A DNA stretch of 64,000 bases from Petrosia ficiformis (taxonomy: Eukaryota > Porifera > Demospongiae > Haplosclerida > Petrosiidae): positions 1-64,000 of the forward strand of contig OX345638.1 in assembly GCA_947044365.1 (NCBI GenBank), written 5' to 3'. Below the pieces are notes generated by a model. That model saw nothing but the letters and a program-made list of their open reading frames with translations. It was not told the origin of the DNA and did no database searches. Of the stretch, positions 45,401-57,300 are shown one piece after another. The translations under genes and the position numbers were made by a program. Every line of letters starts with the position of its first letter. The stretch's first letter is position 1.

Positions 45401-46591
45401 ATGAGCATGCCTCTACCAAGATCAGCAGGGATTGCAGCCAGAGCTACTGATGTATACTCTGAAACATGTCCTCTTGTTCTCCAGTTTCTTTCTTCATCAC
45501 AAGAAAAACGTCAAGAATTATTGAAGGAGCTCTCTTCTCTCCTACCTTTCTTGAGACAGCTATTGACATGTTGTGCTTGTGCTAGTATTCTTAATGATGC
45601 TATGATATCATTGAGCTGTGGTCACTGTTACTGTTATAAGTGTCAGTTTTGTGATCCAATACTTAAAATAATGTGTCGCCAATGTCGAGAAAGGAAAGGT
45701 CTTGCAAGTGAAAACCAAGTGAGAATTATCGTCAAACTTTATAAAGAATTATTAACCCTTTTATCACTTGGTGATCCTATCCACAATGAACCTCTACAGG
45801 AACTATTACAAGAAGTATTACAAAACAAGAAAATATCTCGATCTGTTTTAATGATATCTCCTCCTCAACGATATATTACCATCAAACAGAGCACACCAAA
45901 GAAGGAGGCTCAAGTAAGAACAGCAACTATTAAACCTGTTGCCATGGTTACTAAGACAATAGGAAAAGGAAAAAGAGGACAAAAAAGAAAACATGTAGTT
46001 ATTGAAGAGTCTTCTACAGAAGAAGAGGGGGAGTGGTCTGAATCATCATGTGACTCTGACGATGAATCATGTGATACAGATAGTATGATACTTGAAGATG
46101 ATAATGCAATTGAAGTTATTCCGGAATGTCTTGTCACTGATGAGAAAACTAATAGGCTATCTCATTTTAATCAGATAGCTTCACCAATTCAGTCTAGCAG
46201 TAAAATTATTAACCCTTTGCACACTCTTAACAAATGTTTAACCCCTTTCTCACCACGTATAATTAGGGGTAGATTACATTCCCCAATAAAGGCAAGAGAT
46301 GATACACACAGTGATGATGGAGTTAGTAACTGTGGACCGCATATAGTCAGTGTTCCAATAAATTTATTATCTGCATCAGTTGCTATTGCATCATCTCATA
46401 AAACAAAGAAGAAATCAAATTTAAAGAGATCCAAACAGCCACATGTATTTTCATGTAGATGTGGTACTAATCCTGGAGTGATGTTTGAACATTTAATATG
46501 TGCTAAAAGAAAATGTCCTTGTTATCTTAATAAATTACCATGTACTCAATGTAGATGTAGAGGATGTTGTAACCCCTTTAATAAACAATAA
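45401..46591 (+). CDS. MSL2: MSL2-type E3 ubiquitin ligase (RING + CXC)
   Basis: A single exon of 396 aa. An atypical RING occupies about residues 58-100 (CCACASIL..AM..LSCGHCYCYKCQFCDPI..MCRQC) with a helical segment before it, as in MSL2. A long Ser/Glu/Asp-rich linker follows (SSTEEEGEWSESSCDSDDE). At the C-terminus is a CXC domain, FSCRCGTNPG...CAKRKCPCYLNKLPCTQCRCRGC, the DNA-binding domain of MSL2. Animal MSL2 partners MSL1 in MOF-containing H4K16 acetylation complexes and can ubiquitinate H2B. The protein is shorter than vertebrate MSL2 (about 577 aa), with the difference in the linker. The intronless structure stands out among multi-exon neighbours. Confidence 0.85.
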   Translation: MSMPLPRSAGIAARATDVYSETCPLVLQFLSSSQEKRQELLKELSSLLPFLRQLLTCCACASILNDAMISLSCGHCYCYKCQFCDPILKIMCRQCRERKGLASENQVRIIVKLYKELLTLLSLGDPIHNEPLQELLQEVLQNKKISRSVLMISPPQRYITIKQSTPKKEAQVRTATIKPVAMVTKTIGKGKRGQKRKHVVIEESSTEEEGEWSESSCDSDDESCDTDSMILEDDNAIEVIPECLVTDEKTNRLSHFNQIASPIQSSSKIINPLHTLNKCLTPFSPRIIRGRLHSPIKARDDTHSDDGVSNCGPHIVSVPINLLSASVAIASSHKTKKKSNLKRSKQPHVFSCRCGTNPGVMFEHLICAKRKCPCYLNKLPCTQCRCRGCCNPFNKQ

Positions 46592-46648
46592 TTAATTTTA
46601 TTATAATTATAATAATTATAAATCATGAATAATATAATTATGTGAAAT

Positions 46649-48813
46649 ATGGCTACTCAAAAGGTAAGATTTAGTAAGTTGGGTAATATATATATATTCC
46701 TTCACTCCATATGCAGGAACGTATTCATAATCATGTGACTAGTCATGTGATGTATTCAGATAATGAACTAGTAAATGAATTGGTTATATTTATCATATCA
46801 GTTATGAATAACACAGATAGTATTTTATATACTGTTGATGATATTCACAATAAACACAGACATACAATGTCAACCCAACCACTTTTGATTGGTTATTTGA
46901 CCCATGGTTACTATGGTAACCTCATCATCAAAGATAACACGGGCACAGTATCCTGTTTGGTAGGTACATACGTATGTATGTATTGATAAGTATAAACCAT
47001 TGTTTTTCATTTCAGCTACAAGATTTATCAATATCTGATATAGAAAATTATATTTTATTGCAGAACTGGAATTATATTTCCAGTAAATATCATAGTTGAG
47101 TTATTTAATAAAAATTATTAATTATAATAATAATTATTATTAATCAGGCTACATTGAGATCATTGAATACAAGTGTTTAAAGAGACATAATATTTCTTCA
47201 TTGTCACATGATGTAATCACTATATCACAACATATTGATTCTATGAGGTGTGTGTGTGTTAAATATGTACGTGTACATGTATGTATTTATATATACGTAT
47301 ATGCACATGTACATATATGTATGTACATGTACATATATGTATTTTAGATATGTACGTATGTATTACATAGTACTATTTTATTTAGTTCAAGAAATCGAAA
47401 ACATGTAATAGATATACAGGGCAGAGTGTCAGCAATAAGCACTCCAATCAGGCAAGTACATAGTAATAATTAATAATTATTAATATGGTTTTATATTATC
47501 TAATAGTAACCATGGAAACGGTTATTATCTGTTAATTAAAATGAGATGTGATAATGACTCAATGATATTTTATCATCTTGTTGTCATGGTAACTATATAT
47601 TTATATACATAATTATATAATCTGTGTAATAATAATTGTTAGTAATTATTATTATTTTCTGTAGAGTACGCATCTCTTGTTTCTATCTCGTTATCTAAAG
47701 ATTAATGAAAATTATATATTCACTAATTTGAGAGATTCTGTACTGAACAAAGGGAAGCATAATGAATATCGTGTACTAGCCACAACTTCATTATCATCTG
47801 TTATGAATGGAATATATATTAGACAAAAGAGATCAATCGGTTGTCTTTCCTCTGATACCTGTCCATATATACATGAGAATGTTGTATCTTATCAGGTATA
47901 TATAGATATATATAATATCTATATAAGTACATTGTATATAATTATATTCATAAAGGGTGAAATTACGGATGTGTTAGTACCAGAGGCTGGTTTATATGAA
48001 TTAGATCACACAGTGAGGTATACAGAACCATGTTAAATACATTATATATTAATATAACCATTCATTAGATTGTACATGTGTGATATACCACATGCATATC
48101 AAGGTGAAGGATTGCGAGTGGGTGTGATCATCTCTCTTTCAAATGTTCATGTATTGAATATATCTAATAGCAAATGGAAGGTATAATATTATAATAATAA
48201 TAAATATAATAATTATTATTATTATTATTGTGTAGTCGTTATCAGGATTTTATTGTTGTTGTTTATCATCTGTTACTATAAACAAGTTCTCAACTACATC
48301 ATCTCCATATAAGGTAATAGCTGAATTAATTAATTATTAATTATAATTGCTATATATGTGATGTTGCAGCCTTTTCTAATGCGTAACAATAAATTATTGA
48401 AACTAATACATCCATTTGGACCACCTGATATTGCGTGGATATTACAAGTTTATTTGATATTACAAGAAAGACTAAAGTTAGTAGATATATTAATAATTAT
48501 AATAATTATTATTTATAATTATTATAATAGAATTAATGGTACTACACTCCTTAATATGTTACACAAGATTATATCGTTAGTGGGAATTTTACCATCTTCT
48601 ATTGATAAAGACGATGTCATTTCTTGTTTCTTTTCATCTCCTCACTGTTGTCCTGCAACTTCTTTTATTTCATCATCAAATTGGCCATCTCTTCCAGCAC
48701 TGAAATACTTCAGTGAACATCACCATGGCAACAAACAACAACGAATTGACCTGTCCAGTCATGCTGAGTGGAATTACACAGAAACAACAGTGAAAAATGT
48801 AATATTATTATTA

Positions 48814-48846
<33 letters not shown>

Positions 48847-50755
48847 GTTTCTGATAGGTCAGTTAAAAGGTGACAATAATGGATATTTACAGTTATGTGA
48901 TGTAAATGATAGTGTAAATGTTGTCTCAACATCAGAAAACTCTCTTTTTATACATTGTGGAAGTCATGTGATAATCTCTGATATGACAGTGATTACAGAA
49001 GAGATGAGTGTTTATAATAAAGGTCACAGGTCAAGTCAATTCATCACTTATATACACCCAATCACTTATAATATTGTTAACACTGATATTCCATCAGCTA
49101 TTGATAATAGTTTGTACTTCATCGTAACTCTAAAGAGTAGCGTGTTGACATCGTCTTTTAAACATCAGCAGATAAAAGTATTAGCATCGTATGACATAAA
49201 CAGTCTTACTAGATCTACTCCCTCGAGTCATGTTACTAGGGAACACCCTTCCTCTCCTACAAGAGTTCCGTCATCACTAGAGTGCGTACAGTGTGTATTA
49301 CACTTTGAAAACACATCTTTCTATTGTTATTTGCAATATGGCGGATTATATTCATTAACCCCTTACGCTATCGAAATGAAACACTTGAAAAGTAATCCCT
49401 CAATTACCATTACTAGTAATCATGTGATTGATTTACTGGAAGTTTCAGAGAAATGGAATATAATAGAATATTCTGATATTTCCGATATAATGAGTAAATT
49501 ATATTATTCATCTACTACATTACCACGATACAACTTGTAAGTAAATATTAAATTAATTTATAATATCATTTGATATTTCCATTTAGTTCACAACATCTCG
49601 TCAGTTTTAAAGGTTGCATAGTATCTCGTACTATAAGATTGGCTCACGCTATTAGTACAGATTCCAGTACAAATAATTATGCATTAGCTATTGAAGTGAG
49701 AAGTATCTCTACACCAGATACTATCACTGTATATATATATCTTAATAATACACCACTTCCTATTGGATTGCTACCAGGAGCACAAGTTATGTTCTATAAT
49801 GTCATGTTAAAATGTTCAAGATCTAATAATCCTTATTGTGTATATTGTGCTTCTAGTAGTATCGAGATATTACAATTACCTCATCAATCTTGTAAAGATC
49901 CCATACTAAATACATCATGTCTACCAGTGACTCTGATTAGCAACTTATTACACAAGCTAACAAGTGGTCAACTCTCTCATAACGTTGTGTGTGTTAGAGG
50001 AACTATTGTATCAATACAGTATCTTAAAATACAGTTTTTGTGTTTGACATGTGGAGCTACTATTATTGATCATCACTGTCATATATCATGTGGTTATCAA
50101 CATTCTACACTCAAAGCTGAAGCAAGGTACATACATGCATGCTGCATGCATACATACAGGTATACTACATGTTATCTATACAGTGCTATAGTAACTGATG
50201 GAAGTGGTTATAGTGCTGTATATTGTGACTCAATGTTAGTAGGAGACCTTTTAAAATGTAAACCACAAGAATGGGATCAGATGTTATCATATGTCAACAA
50301 ACAAGGATCTATTGTATACTACAGAAACATGGAGCCAGAGGTATACCACACAAAAGACAATTGTAACAATGCACATGCATACACACAAGAAAGGTTATCT
50401 TATGGACATACAGACTATCAACATGTTCTTTTTATAATATACATGTATATTATACATACAGACAGAAGCTCAAGAATGGATATCTAAATTTGTTACTAGA
50501 AATAAAATACATTCTCCTATTAAAATATACTGTCAACCATTTGTCAGTCAAAACCAAACAGGTTTGTAATTATGAATACAAATTATTACTACATTATATT
50601 CATTATTAGAGGAACGATACAAGAATATGAAAATTAAATATCAAAAATATACAGTCAAACTTCTACCAAAACTACAATTGAGAACTATTAATATACAATC
50701 AATTGATTATATACAAGAAGCTAAGTCAATACTAAGTGATTTATGTGTTCATTAA
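46649..50755 (+). CDS. CTC1: CST telomere-maintenance complex subunit CTC1
   Basis: Seventeen exons: 46649-46663, 46717-46959, 47016-47082, 47148-47247, 47396-47451, 47507-47588, 47665-47895, 47956-48017, 48069-48180, 48236-48313, 48370-48476, 48531-48798, 48847-49536, 49587-50126, 50184-50340, 50462-50561, 50610-50755; 1017 aa. Similarity to animal CTC1: LIIKDNTGTVSCLLQDLSI (OB-fold A), EAGLYELDHTVRLY, FLIGQLKGDNNGYLQLCD, a segment ending VYIYLNNTPLPIGLLPGA.V, and a zinc-ribbon OB fold CLTCGATIIDHHCHISC followed by IVTDGSGYSAVYC...PQEWDQML. CTC1 binds STN1-TEN1 and stimulates pol alpha-primase fill-in at telomeres. It is shorter than human (1217 aa). The intron after 47,451 uses a GC donor (gcaagt). 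The stop is 1 bp from that of HSDL1. Confidence 0.88.
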
Positions 50756-50756
50756 A

Positions 50757-52636
50757 TTATTTATTATCTTTAATAATACTTGGAACAATCATAACACGAG
50801 AATAACTTGTAGTTCTGTTATAAGAAGGATGAGATACACCTTGTTCTGATAAAGTACGATAGGGAACAGGGCTACCAGATCTTGGGGAATGTTCATGTGT
50901 TGTTAAAGGGCTTGGTGAAATTTGTTTCTCTGTAGTTCTATGAGGTACTGTGGGTGATCCTAAACATATAATTAATTATAATTGTCAGGTGACTGGTCAT
51001 GTGACATCAAATATACATTGATACAGTATAATAATTAGTGATACACTTACTTGCTCTTGGAGAATGAGGAACACTTATTCTTCTTGGTTTGCGAGCAAAT
51101 AATTGTTTATCTTGTCTAGACAATGCAGTAACTAAGCATTGTTGACGTTTAAGTCTATTCCTTTTACCAGTTAACCAAACCCATATTATATTAGGAATTA
51201 ATTGATAAAATGAAGCCTGTTGAGTATAATACGTGTAATATAGTAATATAACTATTATATACTCACTAATATAGCATGAGGCCAGTATCCACAACATCTA
51301 CTACTAATACCTAATGTATTTAATGCATGTTTAACATATACTTCAGGAGATGGTGATAATAATGAATGGATTGAGTTTGAGGATATAGTCCATGGACACA
51401 ATGTCTATAGAAAATACTATTAATATGACATCTTGATCTACTCGTTATCATTACCTGTATTACAAGTCCTTTCCTCTTGCATTCTTCATGTAAACCTTGT
51501 GCAAGAGAATCTACATACACCTATTATTAGGAAATAATAATATATAACACAATAGTTAGTTAGTTATAATATACATTGTGATGTCAGCTTCAGTTACAAG
51601 GTGATCCACATTAATTAGATTATACACCCAGTTTTCAGACAGGGATAACTCTACATCATTAGCTATGAACATCACATGATGATCACATGACCTTACCATA
51701 GCTGCAATATCTCCACTGGCCAGAGGAGTAGGTAGAGTTTCAATGAGACATGAAGAAACATTAATAACAGCTCCTCTTCCTCTTTCCAACATACGAGGTA
51801 AAACAACATGTGTCATCTAAATGATTGAATATGGTTACTATAGCAACCATCTAATACATGTTCATACCATTGTTGTTGCTGCCATATTAACATTCACAAT
51901 TTGCCATAATCTCTAAAAAAAGATCACAATCACATCAATACAATATACTATACTTACTGCCACTGGAACTTGTGAGAAGTATTGAGGATGATCATAATGT
52001 ATAGGATTAGTATTCACTATATAACAAGATGATATATATATATCACACATACACATGTATACACATACCTAATATTCCAATGTCTAGTTTATCAGCAAGA
52101 AGAGCTTCCTCGATTTCTGTAAAAACATGTTGTCCTAGAAAGAAATCTGCATGTATTCCATATGCTTGTACACTGTGTTTAGATTCTGTATGTTAGTAAT
52201 AATAACAAGTGATATACTGAATATTAATTATATAACTCACATACGTATATCGCTCACAACTTGAAGCAAATTATCATATGATCGACTTATCAATACAACA
52301 TTCATTCCATGGCTAGCAAACTCGTTAGCAAATGCTACTCCCAACAATGAAGTTGCTCCTGTAATAACTGTGTATTATAATAATTATAATTAAAAGGAAC
52401 TTGAATCACATGACAATCATCTGACCTGCCCATTTCCCAAAAGTTTCACTTAAATTGTTGTTGACAGCTCTATTAACAGGTATGAAATATGTTCTCACTC
52501 CAGACAATATCTTCCAGGTAAGTTGTGCAATCTTAATAACTCCATATCCAGCTCCAATATAAAATATATAATCTAATAAAGATTTCCATGGTCTGAACAC
52601 CTCTTCTACAAGCAAAAGCACGTTGTCACCATTCAT
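50757..52636 (-). CDS. HSDL1: HSDL1-like short-chain dehydrogenase pseudoenzyme
   Basis: Ten exons: 52426-52636, 52245-52367, 52069-52185, 51958-52016, 51868-51912, 51697-51816, 51455-51520, 51267-51404, 51051-51216, 50757-50959; 415 aa. HSDL1-like features: N-terminal hydrophobic part, FIPVNRAV...LSETFGKWA, Rossmann [71 protein letters not shown]. Where active SDRs carry YxxxK, the sequence reads [17 protein letters not shown]: neither Tyr nor Lys is kept and the NNAG motif is NTNP. Vertebrate HSDL1 already has Phe for Tyr; this copy lacks the Lys too. A basic, Ser/Pro-rich tail of about 110 residues is extra. Family members localise to mitochondria; role unknown. Confidence 0.82.
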
Positions 52637-52744
52637 TTTCACATGAATATCACATGACTTAATAGGGTGGGGTGGTTATTCACATGTGAATATCACATAT
52701 ATGCTTCTTGCAGGCCAATGCAGGGTGTGGTACCATAGAGAAAA

Positions 52745-53093
52745 ATGGCTGAAGAGGAGCAGGTTGTTGAAGTAAGTTCACAAATATTCAAAGCATAAAT
52801 TTGATAGATTTTGTGTTAACAGGAAGTAGAAGAAGAAGAGCCCGTTGATTATCAAGAAGTATTAAAAGAGAAATGTGCAGAGACATCGGCATGTGCTAAA
52901 TTAAAAGAGTTAATGGATGAATGTACAGAGAGAGTAGAAGGAAAAGAACAGACAACAGAAACATGTACAGAAGAGTTGATTGATTTCATTCACTGTGTCG
53001 ATCATTGTGTAAGATATATCTAATAATTAATTAATTCCACGTAACGTCTTGTTATTACAGGTAGCCAAGACACTGTTCAAGAAACTGGTATAA
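52745..53093 (+). CDS. UQCRH: Cytochrome bc1 complex hinge protein (subunit 6)
   Basis: Three exons (52745-52771, 52823-53008, 53061-53093) give 81 aa. An acidic N-terminus MAEEEQVVEEVEEEEPVDY is followed by a twin CX9C-type helical hairpin (C..TSACAKLKELMDEC...CTEELIDFIHCVDHC) and the short C-end VAKTLFKKLV. Hinge protein sits in complex III near cytochrome c1 in the intermembrane space. The family's usual four half-cystines are present. 108 bp upstream is the divergent HSDL1 start. Confidence 0.92.
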
Positions 53094-53139
53094 TCATTAT
53101 ATTATTAGGAATGTATTCTATTTATTAGGTATTAGACAT

Positions 53140-53720
53140 TTAATAATAATATACTCCATATATTACTACTACACAAAATAATGTATCCTGTAGAATAATA
53201 AAAACAATAATTATTATGATATAATTATGATGTAGTACTTACGTTCATGAATATATCTTGTGCATAATTGTCTGTATCCATGTCCCATAAGCACCGACAT
53301 CCCATTCTAAGATATATTATATAATACACTTGATATAAATTAATTAGTACATACTTCACTCCTTCTCCTCTTTGCTCACCAATAACTGTTTGTACTATTA
53401 ATTTATAACGATCCAATCCTAAATCTAATAAATATATACACATACATTCAACATTAATACTTCAGTCTGTCGTCTACCTTTCACTTTACTTTTAATGGAA
53501 TCACTGATTTCTTTTGTCCATCCTTCAACCTGTTCTGGTGAATATTGTTTATCATATAAAAACTCCTCCAACACCTTTTGTATAACTTCCTTAACATTAG
53601 CTGGTCTGAATCTTATGTGATAATATACAAATACATTAATAATCATTATATCATAAAATCTTACTTGTACTTCAAGTTTGGTCTTATAGTGCATGAGGCA
53701 GAATCAATAGTGTCTGTCAT
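53140..53720 (-). CDS. DYNLT2B: Tctex-type dynein light chain 2B
   Basis: Five exons (53665-53720, 53478-53611, 53355-53424, 53243-53306, 53140-53187), 123 aa. Seen: MTDTIDSASCTIRPNLKYKF, RPANVKEVIQKVLEEFLYDK, YSPEQVEGWTKEISDSIKSK, LDRYKLIVQTVIGEQRGEGV, MGCRCLWDMDTDNYAQDIFM, and the terminal strand DTLFCVVVIYGVYYY. This order and the IGEQRGEGV and WD.DTDN motifs match DYNLT2B (TCTEX1D2), a light chain of dynein-2 used in retrograde intraflagellar transport. It ends 46 bp from the UQCRH stop (tail-to-tail). Confidence 0.9.
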
Positions 53721-53744
53721 TGTTTAGTGGTGACTAGTAGCAAC

Positions 53745-53955
53745 AACTATTCTAATTAATGCACCTCTACCAAACCTTACTACTATTCAAATTAATGCCC
53801 TGGTCACACCTACTACTATTCTAATAAATGCCCTGTGCCACACCCTACTACTATTCTATTTAATGCCCTGTGCCACACCTACTACTATTCTAATTAATGC
53901 CCGGTGCCACACCCTACTGCTATTCTAATTAATGCCAGATGCCACACCCTATTAC
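53745..53955. repeat. Minisatellite in the DYNLT2B-NDUFA1 shared promoter
   Basis: About six imperfect 33-36 bp units with ctactactattctaattaatgcc and tgccacaccct fill nearly all of the 249 bp between the two divergent start codons. Any bidirectional promoter must lie in or beside this array. Confidence 0.85.
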
Positions 53956-53969
53956 TGAATACCAGATAG

Positions 53970-54240
53970 ATGTGGCCAGAAGCTCTTCCACCATTCATCA
54001 TCATTGCAGGATGCATAGCATTCACTGGATATGCTATCAAGTCTTTGGACAGATGGGAGAACAAAGGAAAGGTGTGTTAGTCCTTGTCTTTCTGACGGGA
54101 TGATTAATATATATATATATATATGTATATATATGATTGTTGTGCAGGCCAGACGATATCATGTTGATGAGTGGGATCTTGCAATGCTAAAAAGAGATGA
54201 AAGAATTACTGGACAAGTCAACAAACAACAAGCATTGTGA
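53970..54240 (+). CDS. NDUFA1: Complex I MWFE subunit
   Basis: Two exons (53970-54071, 54148-54240) give 64 aa. MWPEALPPFIIIAGCIAFTG is the MWFE-type N-terminus and signal anchor (MW.E.LP), followed by DRWENKGKARRYHVDEWDLA and MLKRDERITG, matching the family's HW.L..RD.RI.G. It is a one-span inner-membrane accessory subunit needed for complex I assembly. The intron contains an (AT)n run. Confidence 0.9.
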
Positions 54241-54361
54241 CAAGAGACTCATCAACAATATCAATAATTTATCATCAACGCTAATATGAAAAAATTATTA
54301 ATATAACTATAATAAAACACTATCTAATCACACAATTAACACCCACTATTAATTATTATTG

Positions 54362-57300
54362 TTATAATGAAGATTCATCAGTTTTGTGTCTCCTTTGTTC
54401 TGACCCCAAACCAATATCCCCTTCTTCATCATCATGGTATTGAGAATGAGTGAAATCAGAATCTCTAAATGACATGATGTTTCCTTTACCATCATCTTCA
54501 TCCTCCTCCTCACTACTACTGTCTGAGGAAGACAAATTATCTGTGCTCTCCTCTATCAACTGAAAAGAAATTAAATAATTTAATTGTGGTATATGCCTAC
54601 TGGCTCTGACTGGTTGTGTTGTCATTTTGTATAGGAAGCCATATAAACTTGAGATCCAGGAAGAATATTTATAATTCTTTGATACCAAATGTGTTTATGT
54701 ATAAAAATAGCTAACTATCAAGTAACTGTTATTCATAAGACAACCAGTTTTCCAGTCGGGTTATGATGAATATTTACCTTATCGTGATCAGGTTTGCATT
54801 TATAACACAAACTAATACACTTTCCACACCAACTAGGACAAAACTCATTAAGAGGACGACCACGATGAGTAAATAATGGTACTAAATATCTGTTAAAATA
54901 TCTCATTAAATGATTTGTAATAAACGCACTAGATCTTACTTTTTATCAAATGTGGCAAATTTAGAAATGAAGTAATTTCCTTTACTAGAATCATAAGGAA
55001 TTTCTTCACCCTGTAATTATCTCATAATTAATAGATAATAGGTATAATTAATTCACTTACATCTTCATTGAGTTCAGGAGAATCATCCTCCACTCCAACT
55101 CTAATCATTATTATTAATTATTATTAATTATTATTATTATCATTAACTATTAATAATGTCTCACTTGATTTTAAGACATTGTAGAGCTAAAGTTGTGAAG
55201 CCTCCACATATTAGTACTGTTGTCATGACGATAACAAGTGTAGCTGTAAATATCAATTGTCGTTCTTCAGATTGTGTGTTTCTAATAGCAAGAGCAAATG
55301 CAATGGCTCCTCTTAGACCTGAAGAGAGAGAGATGAATAGTGTGATAAATAAAACACACCTAGTAACTCACCAGCAAATACTAGCATGTGTTGAAATCTG
55401 AATCCGATTTTCTTCGATCTGCCCAAGTTCAATAGAAATGATAACACATATATATTAATGACTCTTCCAGCAAATATTGCAATAAATGAGAAGGCAATGA
55501 ATCCAGGAACCCATTGATGATTACGAAAAGTGAAAAGAGAGAGACCCATATAAGAGAATACGAAATTCTCAGCAAAGAAATTCAAGAGTTCAAAGACCTC
55601 TTTAGTTCTTCTTCTGGATTCATGACTTAAATTAATATATGTATAATACGATTGCATTATACCAACAAATAATACAGCAACAATACCTATACAATGTCAT
55701 AATAAACAGTGACAGCAATACTACTAATACATATATACCATACCAGTCAAACCCATTAGCTCAGCTAATACAAATGTACCATAAGACATTATTATAAACA
55801 TAGCAGTCTCCAACAATGGAAAATCACGAAGTTTTGAAAACTTCATTAACTAAAATAAAATATAATTATTAATTACAAATTATTAATAAATTATATACAT
55901 ACCAAGGCTGTTAAAATTCCCATTAGACAACCTAAAATAAATGAACCGAGAAATATACCAACAAACGAACCAATTGATTTAAACAATGCTCCTGCATTGA
56001 AATTATTAGCATCACCATTGTACTCATCAACAGATCTACAGACATACATATATATATTATTATATACATAACTACACATAATTATAAACACACACATAAT
56101 AGGGTTCTCCCTAGGCTGTTTTCAAAAGGCCATTTATAAGAAAAGTACCCTTCTTGAAAGATCAGCTGTATATATATATATGTATAATATGTATAGGTTA
56201 TATCACAGCATGAGTGCTATATCAGATTTATAAAACCGAGCCCGAGGGCGAGGTTTTTATAAATCTGATATAGCACGAGTGGCTGTGATATAACCAATAT
56301 ATATCACGAAAGACAAAACCTTTGTTGATGTCTGATGCTTCTCCTACCTTTTTGTCGGGACTTTGGAGAAGGTAAGCGTTGTTTTCTTGTAGTCTGTTTC
56401 GACGGCAGGTGATATATCTGACTACAGTGCTATATCTGCTGACCGCAGTGCTATATCTGACCACAGGGTGCTATATCTTATATATATTCCTGTGGTTTAC
56501 TTTGATGTTTCGCCATATCGAGATATATATTATATATTTATATATTATGTATACATATACCCTATTTTTTTTAAAAACTCTACAGAGTACTATAATATCA
56601 GAGGTGATTGACTATGGTTTCAAATCTAAAGTGATAATATACAATGTGATGTGGTTAAGAAATACTATTGTTCCTGAATAATTATTATTAAAAATTCCCC
56701 TTCTTGAGTGATATGTACATGTACACACCTAAGCACACACAAACATCAACACATACCTATATAGTACAATAGCCACAGCATCATTCATAACACTCTCACC
56801 AAATACAAGTGAATATAAATCATGATCTACATGTAGATCATGAAATATCGCTAGTACAGTGACAGGATCTGTAGCTGATATTAGAGAACCAAATAATAAC
56901 GAGGGAATTATAGACGCTTTAAAACTGTCTGGAGTTGCAGGAATATTTACACCATTGCTATCAGCAAACTCACTAATCTTTGAATCAATACCACTCAGTA
57001 CCCAACCAAACATAAGAGCTCTAAAGTGTCATGTGACAATCATGTGATTATAACATGGATTCATTAAGTAACTTACCCCACAACAAAACAGGAAATAGTA
57101 GTACCAGCAAACGCATACATCAACAATGATCCTATATTTCTAAAGAAATGTTGCTAAAAAACAAAAATATTAAGAATACAGTTATGAGAATATATATAGT
57201 ACCTTCTTTAAACTATACCCAGCATAAAATATAATGGGAGGCAGTAACACAAAAAAGAACAGCTCTGGATCAAACAACAGCTATATAATACAAAATGTAT

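Noticed and set aside
53745..53955. Array as a fragmentary coding exon of DYNLT2B or NDUFA1
   Set aside because: Stops in all frames and unit divergence without codon bias; both genes already have complete starts.
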